A DNA stretch of 6,077 bases, taken from Planctomycetales bacterium. GTDB taxonomy: Bacteria > Planctomycetota > Planctomycetia > Isosphaerales > Isosphaeraceae. Below the pieces are notes generated by a model that was given only the letters and a program-made list of their open reading frames with translations, made no database searches and had not been told where the DNA came from. Below, piece by piece: positions 1-4,846 of the stretch. The stretch spans positions 1 to 6,077 of the forward strand of contig DAHZZC010000144.1 in the NCBI GenBank assembly GCA_027435495.1, in the 5' to 3' direction. How positions within the stretch are numbered: position 1 is the stretch's first letter; every line of letters begins with the position of its first letter. Made by a program: the position numbers and the translations under genes.

Positions 1-1
1 G

Positions 2-1279
2 AATGCCCACGTCGTCACCTATGCCAGCCAGCTCTTCGTCGAGGGAGGCCAATCGAGTGAAAAGCTGCCCGCGAAAGTTCTCGCGGTCAGCCCGGGGATC
101 GACCTGGCTGTGCTTACCCTCGAAGATGAATCGTTCTTCGAGAAGCGGGCCCCCATGCCCCGCACGACGGCCCTGCCCGAGGTGAAGGCCTCGGTCCTCG
201 CCTACGGGTATCCGCAGGGCGGCACAACGCTCTCGATCACCAAGGGAATTGTCTCTCGGATCGAGTACACCGGATACGGCGACAACACCGCCGGCGTTCG
301 GGTGCAAATCGACGCCGCCATCAACCCGGGGAACAGCGGCGGACCAGCCCTTATCGACGGCAAGATGATTGGCGTCGTCTTCAGCAAGGTCGCCATGGCC
401 GACAACATCGGCTACATCATCCCAAGCGAGGAAGTGGGCCTCTTCCTCAAGGACGTCGCCGATGGCCATTATGATGGCAAACCGGCAATGTACGAGCCCC
501 TTCAGACGCTCGAGAACGACGCCCTCCGTGCCTTCCTCGGCGTCGACCGCAAGACCCAGGGCATGGTCGTCCAGTCACCCAACCCCGCGGATCCCGCCGA
601 CCCGCTGAAGCACTTCGACCTCATCACGAAAATCGGCGACTACCTGATCGACAACACCGGGATGGTCTCGATCAACGGCCAGTTGCGGCTCCGGTTCCAG
701 TACCTCGTCCAGAAACTGGCGAAGGACGGCAAGGTCCCGCTGACGGTCATCCGCCACGGGAAGACGATGCACATCGACCTGCCGGTCAAGCCGCATTATC
801 CCCGCCTGATTGAGCCCCTGCGCGGCACTTACCCCTCGTACTTCATTTACGGCCCGCTGGTCTTCTCGCCGGTTCACAGCGAGCTGGCCTCGGCGCTCGG
901 GCGGGTCTCGTCCACCCTCGCGCTCATCGGCAGCCCGCTGGTCACCCGCCGTGGTGACTACCCGAAGGTGGAGGGCGAGCAACTCGTGATCGTCGCAGCC
1001 CCGATGTTCCCCCACCGGATCGCCAAGGGGTACGATAACCCCAGCTACAAGGTCGTCAAGGAGGTCAACGGCATCCACGTCAAGAACCTCAAGCACATGG
1101 TGGAACTCCTCCGCGACTCGAAAGAAAAATTCACCACCATCAGCTTCGACGACCAGGCCAGCGAGACCATCGTCTTCAACCACAAGGAAGCCCTCGCCGC
1201 CACAGACGAGGTTCTCTCCGACAACGGCATCCGCGAGCGTGCCTCTGACGATTTGCTCTCCGTCTGGAAGAGACACTAA
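2..1279 (+). CDS. S1C (HtrA/Deg-type) serine protease with PDZ domains, 5'-truncated by the window edge
   Basis: This is the 3' part of a trypsin-fold serine protease that probably degrades or checks damaged proteins in the periplasm or at the cell surface. The open frame runs back to base 2, giving about 425 visible residues; the signal peptide and first part of the protease domain lie outside the window. The catalytic triad is intact: His at visible residue 3 (NAHVV, bases 8-10), Asp at 34 (GIDLAVL, bases 101-103) and Ser at 112 (NPGNSGGPA, bases 335-337). A PDZ region covers roughly residues 165-262. After it comes a region like the PDZ_3 domain of plant Deg2/Deg9 proteases, with YFIYGPLVFSPV near residues 280-291, EQLVIV near 326-331 and VNGIHVKNLKHMVELL near 355-370. 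This makes a Do/Deg9-like protease more likely than classical DegP. An ATG inside the protease core (residue 37 is a GTG/Leu-Val context) cannot be the true start because it would remove His and Asp. The stop is TAA. Confidence 0.93.
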   Translation, partial: NAHVVTYASQLFVEGGQSSEKLPAKVLAVSPGIDLAVLTLEDESFFEKRAPMPRTTALPEVKASVLAYGYPQGGTTLSITKGIVSRIEYTGYGDNTAGVRVQIDAAINPGNSGGPALIDGKMIGVVFSKVAMADNIGYIIPSEEVGLFLKDVADGHYDGKPAMYEPLQTLENDALRAFLGVDRKTQGMVVQSPNPADPADPLKHFDLITKIGDYLIDNTGMVSINGQLRLRFQYLVQKLAKDGKVPLTVIRHGKTMHIDLPVKPHYPRLIEPLRGTYPSYFIYGPLVFSPVHSELASALGRVSSTLALIGSPLVTRRGDYPKVEGEQLVIVAAPMFPHRIAKGYDNPSYKVVKEVNGIHVKNLKHMVELLRDSKEKFTTISFDDQASETIVFNHKEALAATDEVLSDNGIRERASDDLLSVWKRH

Positions 1280-1283
1280 CTTC

Positions 1284-1303
1284 TGGTAATTGGTAATTGG
1301 TAA
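1284..1303. repeat. Tandem heptamer repeat TGGTAAT, left arm
   Basis: TGGTAAT occurs at 1284-1290 and 1291-1297, followed by a partial TGGTAA at 1298-1303. The tract begins 5 bases after the protease stop codon. Its A/T-rich composition contrasts with the GC-rich genes around it. The 20 bases match the reverse complement of 1550-1569 at 18 positions. Confidence 0.8.
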
Positions 1304-1465
1304 AGTAGTTACGCGGCTGAGGGTTTCAGAGGCTCGCTGGCTGTCGTTCTTTGGGATCCTGGCGGGATAGGCAAGGGAGAAGATCTTACCAGTTCCTTGT
1401 TCTTTCGCCTGGTTTGACCTCCGGCTGACTGGCCCCACGGCCAACTGCGTAACTCCCAGGGTCAT

Positions 1466-1479
1466 TGGTGTCTGGTATC
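1466..1479. repeat. Degenerate internal heptamer pair TGGTGTC/TGGTATC
   Basis: Two adjacent heptamers, TGGTGTC (1466-1472) and TGGTATC (1473-1479), share the TGGT core and 7-base period of the tracts at the ends of the same gap. This suggests a once longer or repeatedly seeded heptamer family. Two degenerate copies alone could be chance. Confidence 0.45.
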
Positions 1480-1548
1480 TGAAGCCCAGCGGTCCATTCT
1501 TCTCGCGAGAACGACTTTCGCCCGCGCCGTCGGACACGGTCTGGACTA

Positions 1549-1578
1549 ATTACCAAGAACCAATTACCAAGAACCAAT
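1549..1578. repeat. Tandem repeat of 14 bases (ATTACCAAGAACCA), right arm, abutting the next start codon
   Basis: Two perfect copies of ATTACCAAGAACCA occupy 1549-1562 and 1563-1576, followed by AT. Each copy is two heptamers, ATTACCA and AGAACCA; the first is the exact reverse complement of the TGGTAAT unit at the left end of the gap. The tract ends 3 bases before the isomerase ATG at 1582, so it occupies the place where a Shine-Dalgarno sequence would be, and none is visible there. Confidence 0.85.
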
Positions 1579-1581
1579 GAA

Positions 1582-2472
1582 ATGAAGATTTCTGCATTTC
1601 CAAAGTGTTACATCGACCGAATCGCGGGCGATCGGAGCATGTCGGTGTTCGAGTGGATCGAGATAGCCCGGTCGCTCGATGCCGACGGGCTGGAGATGTA
1701 CGACGGCTTCTTCGAGAGTTTGGAGCCGGGCTACATCGATCGGGTGGGGGAGGCGATCCGGACGGCGGGGTTCGCGATGCCGATGCTCTGCTGCTCGCCC
1801 GACTTCACCAATCCCGATCCCGACGCCCGGAAGCGGGCCGTCGATCGAGAAGTCGAGCTGGTTGCCGTGACGCGCCGGCTGGGGGGGCCGCGGGCCGTCT
1901 GCCGAGTCCTTTCGGGTCAGCGATACCCGGAGGTCGGCCGCGAGCAGGGGCTCGAATGGGTCGTCGAATGCATCGAGAAGGTGCTGCCCGAGGCCCGGAC
2001 GCACGACGTCGTCCTCGGGCTCGAAAACCATTACAAGGACGGCTTCTGGACCTATCCCGAGTTTGCCCAGAAGCAGGACGTCTTTCTGGAACTGGTTGCG
2101 GCGATCGCCGACCGCGACCACTTCGGTGTCCAGTACGACCCCTCGAACGCGATCGTCGCGGGCGATGACCCGATCGCGTTGTTGAAGGCGGTCGCCGACC
2201 GGGTCGTCAGCATGCACGCCAGCGACCGATATCTTGCTGAGGGGACGACACTCGACGAGCTTCGTCAGGCCGACGGCACCCTCGGCTACTCGCCCAACCT
2301 CCGACACGGCGTCACCGGCAAGGGGCTGAACGATTACGAGACCATATTCCGGATCCTCGCCGAACACAACTATCGGGGATGGGTGAGCATCGAGGACGGG
2401 ATGAATGGGATGGAAGAGATGGCCGAATCACTGGCGTTCCTCCGCCGGATGGCCGCGAAGTATTTCCCCTGA
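1582..2472 (+). CDS. Sugar phosphate isomerase/epimerase family protein (xylose isomerase-like TIM barrel)
   Basis: This 296-residue protein has the look of the AP_endonuc_2/xylose isomerase-like TIM-barrel superfamily, cytoplasmic metal-dependent enzymes that act on sugars or polyols; the substrate cannot be read from sequence. Candidate metal ligands fall at the expected barrel-strand ends: Glu148 (GLENH), Asp186 (VQYDPSNA), His212 (SMHASD) and Glu271 (VSIEDG). A further His242 (RHGVTGKG) is probably near the active site. The N-terminus MKISAFPKCYIDRI forms the first barrel strand and resembles relatives, which supports ATG 1582 over Met20 at 1639. There is no signal peptide and the length is normal for the family. 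Oddly, no Shine-Dalgarno sequence precedes the start; a tandem repeat sits there instead, so initiation may be SD-independent. The upstream ATG at 1577 stops after two codons. No neighbour points to a pathway. Confidence 0.9.
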   Translation: MKISAFPKCYIDRIAGDRSMSVFEWIEIARSLDADGLEMYDGFFESLEPGYIDRVGEAIRTAGFAMPMLCCSPDFTNPDPDARKRAVDREVELVAVTRRLGGPRAVCRVLSGQRYPEVGREQGLEWVVECIEKVLPEARTHDVVLGLENHYKDGFWTYPEFAQKQDVFLELVAAIADRDHFGVQYDPSNAIVAGDDPIALLKAVADRVVSMHASDRYLAEGTTLDELRQADGTLGYSPNLRHGVTGKGLNDYETIFRILAEHNYRGWVSIEDGMNGMEEMAESLAFLRRMAAKYFP

Positions 2473-2535
2473 CCGGCCCGCCCGCTCGACGCGCGCGCCT
2501 CTTTCCTCCGGCCGGGGCTCCTCGTATGCTCGAAG

Positions 2536-2568
2536 CGATCGCGGCCGACGACCGGCCGCACCGGATCG
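2536..2568. other. GC-rich hairpin in the isomerase-LRR gap
   Basis: GCGGCCG (2541-2547) and CGGCCGC (2553-2559) form a perfect 7-base-pair stem with a 5-base loop. An outer stem, CGATC (2536-2540) with GATCG (2564-2568), can stack on it across a 4-base bulge. It lies 63 bases after the isomerase stop. A transcription terminator is possible but no T-run follows, so it lacks the standard intrinsic-terminator form. In DNA this GC-rich, short palindromes also arise by chance. Confidence 0.3.
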
Positions 2569-2598
2569 ACCTGATCCCGGTTTGATCGACCACCCGCC

Positions 2599-2604
2599 GG
2601 AGGA
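2599..2604 (+). promoter_or_regulatory. Shine-Dalgarno GGAGGA for the LRR gene
   Basis: GGAGGA lies 7 bases before ATG 2612. It decides the start: the same frame is open upstream to 2405 inside the isomerase gene, but only the ATG at 2612 has this site and is followed directly by a signal peptide. Confidence 0.85.
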
Positions 2605-2611
2605 ACCCGCC

Positions 2612-3445
2612 ATGATCCGACCCGCCCGTCGGCCGATCGCCGTCGCGACGGCCCTCGCCCTGATGGCACTCGCCCCCGCCGCCCGCGCTGCCTCGCCCTT
2701 TACCGACCGGAACCTTGAGGCTGCCATTCGAGACGTCCTCAAGCATGAGCCCAAGGTCGAGTTGACCGACGAGAAGCTGCAAAACGTCTACTTTCTGGAG
2801 GCCACCGGCAAGGAGATCAAGGATCTCACCGGACTGGAGAAGTGCAAGAACCTGGCCCAGCTCAAGCTCGACCGGAACAAGATCGTCGACCTGAAGCCGC
2901 TAAAGGACCTGACCAATCTCCAGTGGCTCGACCTCTCGGAGAACCAGATCCAGGACATCGCCCCGCTGGCGAACCTGAAGGGTCTTCAATACCTGCAACT
3001 CTCTGGTAACAAGGTCGAGAAGCTGGATACGCTCGCCAGCCTGACGAGTCTCAATTCCCTCTACCTCGGCAAGAACGCGATTACCGACCTCGCCCCATTG
3101 GCCTCGCTCTCGAAGCTCTGGACGCTCTCGGTCCCCGGCAATCGTGTGAAGGATGTCAAGGTTGTGGCGAAGCTGACGAAGCTGTCGACGCTCGACCTCG
3201 GCGAGAACCAGGTTGAGGACATCGCCCCGATCGCAAAGCTCACCGATCTGAAGATCCTGATCCTCTGGCGGAACAAGATCAAGGACCTGAAGCCGCTCGC
3301 GGACGCCGCGAAGGCCGACGCCGCCGGCTCGAAGCTCTTCGCGCCCTATTTGCGGCTCTACATCGAAGGGAACCCGCTCTCCGACGCTGCCCGCAAGGGC
3401 CAGATCGACGCGTTGAAGGCGGCGGGCGTCCGAATTGAAGGGTGA
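2612..3445 (+). CDS. Exported leucine-rich-repeat protein (internalin/SDS22-like 22-residue repeats)
   Basis: This 277-residue protein starts with a Sec-type signal peptide: basic MIRPARRP, a hydrophobic core around residues 9-22, and a likely cut after ARA at residue 26. A short helical cap (about 31-60, NLEAAIRDVLK) resembles the cap of internalin-type LRR proteins. Seven repeats of exactly 22 residues follow, with leading leucines at 84, 106, 128, 150, 172, 194 and 216. They follow the pattern LxLxxNxIxDLxPLxxLxxLxx; a less regular repeat starts near 62. The C-terminal end, about 238-277 (YLRLYIEGNPLSD), looks like a closing cap. No membrane segment, sortase motif or enzymatic domain is visible, so it is probably a secreted or periplasmic protein-binding scaffold with an unknown partner. 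The family is common in planctomycetes. It begins 139 bases after the isomerase gene and need not share its transcript. Confidence 0.88.
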   Translation: MIRPARRPIAVATALALMALAPAARAASPFTDRNLEAAIRDVLKHEPKVELTDEKLQNVYFLEATGKEIKDLTGLEKCKNLAQLKLDRNKIVDLKPLKDLTNLQWLDLSENQIQDIAPLANLKGLQYLQLSGNKVEKLDTLASLTSLNSLYLGKNAITDLAPLASLSKLWTLSVPGNRVKDVKVVAKLTKLSTLDLGENQVEDIAPIAKLTDLKILILWRNKIKDLKPLADAAKADAAGSKLFAPYLRLYIEGNPLSDAARKGQIDALKAAGVRIEG

Positions 3446-3661
3446 TCGACGGGACGAGCCGATCCTCGCGAACCCTCGCTGAAGCCGGCAAAAGCCGCTA
3501 TCCTGGATCGAACGGGGAGCAACCGCGAAGTCCGGGCCCCCCGTTCCGCCCTTCGACTTCCATCGGTTCGGGGCCCCAGGCGAAATCTCGGCCCAGGGTC
3601 GTCTTCCGAGAGGATACGTGCCTTGCCAGGGCTTAAACAGGCAAGGTGGAGCTGGATTCTG
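3446..3661. other. Intergenic region upstream of the AlbA_2/ParA pair
   Basis: These 216 bases separate the LRR gene from the AlbA_2 gene. A 64-codon plus-strand frame beginning with the GTG at 3442 spans most of it, but its composition (Ser, Arg and Pro rich, no motif) looks like random GC-rich translation. GGGCCCC at 3534-3540 has an inverted copy at 3570-3576, which could form a stem with a long loop. A promoter for the downstream pair is expected here, but I cannot identify convincing -35/-10 boxes. The only well-formed signal is the hairpin and ribosome binding site at the 3' end. Confidence 0.4.
3621..3651 (+). promoter_or_regulatory. Hairpin overlapping the Shine-Dalgarno of the AlbA_2 gene
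   Basis: CCTTGCC (3621-3627) is perfectly complementary to GGCAAGG (3640-3646), giving a 7-base-pair stem with a 12-base A/T-containing loop. The right arm covers the first half of the Shine-Dalgarno-like AAGGTGGAG (3643-3651), which sits 10 bases before ATG 3662. If the hairpin forms in mRNA it would partly hide the ribosome binding site and hold down translation of the AlbA_2 gene and, through the ATGA overlap, of the ParA-like gene. The stem is seen directly; a regulatory role is inference. Confidence 0.45.
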
Positions 3662-4174
3662 ATGAATCGATCGGAACTTGAGAAGTGGCTCGTGGATGTG
3701 GAGTCGGATCGTACTGAGCGTACCATCTCGCTGAAGGATACCGACAAATTCGCGGAAGCCATCTGCTCCTTCGCCAATGATCTGGCGAACACCGGGAAGC
3801 CCGGCTATCTCTTCGTCGGGGCGACACCCGACGGCCGGGCCAGCGGCGCGACGATCACGGACGAAATACTCCAGTGCCTCGCCGCAATACGATCGGATGG
3901 AAACATCCAGCCCTTGCCGACCATGAACGTCGAGAAATGGGAAATTGGCGGTGGCGAGATGGCTGTCGTGGAGGTTTTTCCGTCCGACATGCCCCCCGTC
4001 CGGTATCGTGGGCGAACCTGCATCCGTGTGGGCCCTCGTCGTGGCCACGCGACCCCGACCGAGGAGCGCATTCTCTCCGAGCGCCGGGTCGATCGGGCCC
4101 GGACATGGGATGCACGCCCCTGCCGGGAAGCGTCGCTGGAGGATCTTGCTCTCGATCTCTTTACCCTCACCTAG
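3662..4174 (+). CDS. N-terminal fragment: AlbA_2 (Schlafen-like) putative nucleic-acid-binding domain
   Basis: The 170 residues before the amber codon form a nearly complete AlbA_2 domain. Family-like features are ESDRTE at 14-19, AEAICSFANDL at 31-41, GYLFVG at 48-53, TDEIL at 66-70, RSDGNIQPLP at 77-86 and PPVRYRGRTCIRVGPRR at 111-127. AlbA_2 domains are related to the Schlafen core and are associated with nucleic-acid binding or cleavage and with transcription-regulator-like proteins; no activity is shown for this one. ATG 3662 is preferred over the in-frame TTG at 3623 because AAGGTGGAG lies 10 bases upstream of it and the domain begins right after. As it stands, translation ends at LDLFTLT, in the linker before the ATPase half, so the fragment could fold on its own. 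Confidence 0.75.
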   Translation: MNRSELEKWLVDVESDRTERTISLKDTDKFAEAICSFANDLANTGKPGYLFVGATPDGRASGATITDEILQCLAAIRSDGNIQPLPTMNVEKWEIGGGEMAVVEVFPSDMPPVRYRGRTCIRVGPRRGHATPTEERILSERRVDRARTWDARPCREASLEDLALDLFTLT

Positions 4175-4399
4175 CGGCGGAGTGCGGTTGCCTACGATGT
4201 CATTGATGAGAACGATCGAACGCTGGATCTTCAACTGGCCTCCCTACGGTTCTACGATCTGAGGGTCGGCTGCCCCACGAATGCGGGTGTCCTGCTCTTT
4301 GGTGGCAATCCCCTGGCATTCTTCCCGGGTGCTTACGTACAATACGTTCAGTATGCTGGCGAATCTCAGGCCGACGAAGTTCTGCAAGAACGGAGGATC

Positions 4400-4846
4400 G
4401 TGGGCGATTTGCTGGACGTGATGCGTGACCTCAGCCGGCTCACGCTGGAGATCGCCGAGAAGAGGCCGCTCCTACGCTCCGATCTCTCAGAAACGGCGGT
4501 CTTTGATTATCCGCCCCGGGGAATGCGTGAGCTCTTCATGAACGCGGTGATTCACCGGAATTATGAAGATTCCACCACACCGATCCTGATCAACCACTAT
4601 CGCGATCGGATCGAGATTCAGAATCCGGGCGGGCTCTTCGGCGATCTTACCCCCGAGCAGTTCCCGGACGGGACCGCCTATCGCAACCCGGTCCTTGCGG
4701 AGGCCGGCAAGGTCCTCGGGTTCGTGAATCGCTTCGGGCGGGGTATCAAGGTCGTACAGAGAGAGGCCCAGCAGAATGGTTCACCGCCAGCAATCTTCGA
4801 TCCGAGCCCTCATTTTTTCCTGGCGACGGTCCCGAGGCGCCCATGA
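4400..4846 (+). CDS. C-terminal fragment: Bergerat-type (HATPase_c_4-like) ATPase half
   Basis: This is the longest part of the second half that has its own possible start; the homologous frame reopens at 4175, directly after the amber codon. Between 4175 and 4399 there is no in-frame ATG or GTG. The first candidate is GTG 4400, with GGAGG at 4392-4396 only 3 bases away, which is too close to be a good ribosome binding site and also encodes the family-like ERRIVGD segment. In these 148 residues an N-box-like motif RELFMNAVIHRNYE lies at 43-56, IEIQNPGGL at 71-79 and the glycine-rich NRFGRG at 110-115, all typical of GHKL/Bergerat ATP-binding proteins of this group. The end overlaps the ParA-like start by 4 bases, so ribosomes must reach this stop for coupling to work. 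Independent expression is uncertain; it is more likely the tail of the broken gene. Confidence 0.5.
   Translation: MGDLLDVMRDLSRLTLEIAEKRPLLRSDLSETAVFDYPPRGMRELFMNAVIHRNYEDSTTPILINHYRDRIEIQNPGGLFGDLTPEQFPDGTAYRNPVLAEAGKVLGFVNRFGRGIKVVQREAQQNGSPPAIFDPSPHFFLATVPRRP

Larger units (their letters stand above)
1280..1581. other. Non-coding gap bounded by inverted heptamer repeats; possible small repeat element
   Basis: This 302-base gap between the protease gene and the isomerase gene has no convincing ORF; a long minus-strand frame crossing it is antisense to the protease gene. The gap is organised. TGGTAAT-type heptamers stand at the left end (1284-1303) and in inverted orientation at the right end (1549-1578). 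A related pair, TGGTGTC TGGTATC, lies inside at 1466-1479. A second imperfect inverted pair is nested within the ends: AGTTACGCGGCT at 1307-1318 against AACTGCGTAACT at 1443-1454, 10 of 12 bases complementary. The pattern fits a MITE-like or REP-like non-coding element or a decayed heptamer-repeat tract. I see no clear target-site duplication at the edges, no T-rich terminator and no recognisable promoter. Confidence 0.55.
3662..4846 (+). pseudogene. AlbA_2 (Schlafen-like)/Bergerat-ATPase protein gene interrupted by an in-frame TAG
   Basis: Read through one stop codon, this single frame gives a 394-codon protein of a recognisable type: an N-terminal AlbA_2 (divergent AAA_4) domain and a C-terminal HATPase_c_4-like domain, usually annotated as ATP-binding or RNA-binding-domain protein. 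The stop is TAG at 4172-4174 (codon 171). Both sides are in the same frame, so this is a nonsense codon and not a frameshift. Downstream the frame resumes in register with family-like sequence (SAVAYDVIDENDRTLDLQLASLRFYDLR in two parts around residues 174-201) and stays open for 224 codons. In related proteins I recall a Tyr-Leu-Pro at this point, where TAG CGG CGG stands here. The frame ends in an ATGA overlap with the ParA-like gene. Explanations are a recent nonsense mutation, a sequencing error, a genuine split gene, or readthrough; I favour the first two. Confidence 0.72.

Noticed and set aside
575..1537. Long minus-strand open frame of about 320 codons over the protease gene and the gap
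   Set aside because: It is antisense to the protease gene, whose catalytic triad and domains are clear. Its translation is Val/Asp/Arg-rich with no motif, as expected of a GC-rich mirror frame.
1564..2367. Minus-strand open frame of about 267 codons opposite the isomerase gene
   Set aside because: It mirrors the codon pattern of a well-supported plus-strand gene and has no recognisable domain or ribosome binding site.
2405..2611. Upstream extension of the LRR frame into the isomerase gene
   Set aside because: It would overlap the isomerase gene and bury the signal peptide; GGAGGA and ATG 2612 fix the start.
3442..3636. 64-codon plus-strand frame starting with a GTG that overlaps the LRR stop
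   Set aside because: No ribosome binding site, no motif, and Ser/Arg/Pro-rich translation typical of non-coding GC-rich DNA.
3623..3661. TTG at 3623 as an upstream start of the AlbA_2 gene
   Set aside because: The added 13 residues show no family-like sequence and the codon lies within the hairpin; ATG 3662 has AAGGTGGAG at suitable spacing.
4140..4200. Frameshift as the cause of the broken AlbA_2/ATPase gene
   Set aside because: The family-like sequence on both sides of the break is in the same frame (position 2 mod 3), so only the TAG interrupts it.
2900..4234. Minus-strand open frame of about 444 codons, the longest in the window
   Set aside because: It spans the antisense of the LRR gene, the gap and the AlbA_2 half. 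Its repetitive look comes from the LRR repeats read backwards.
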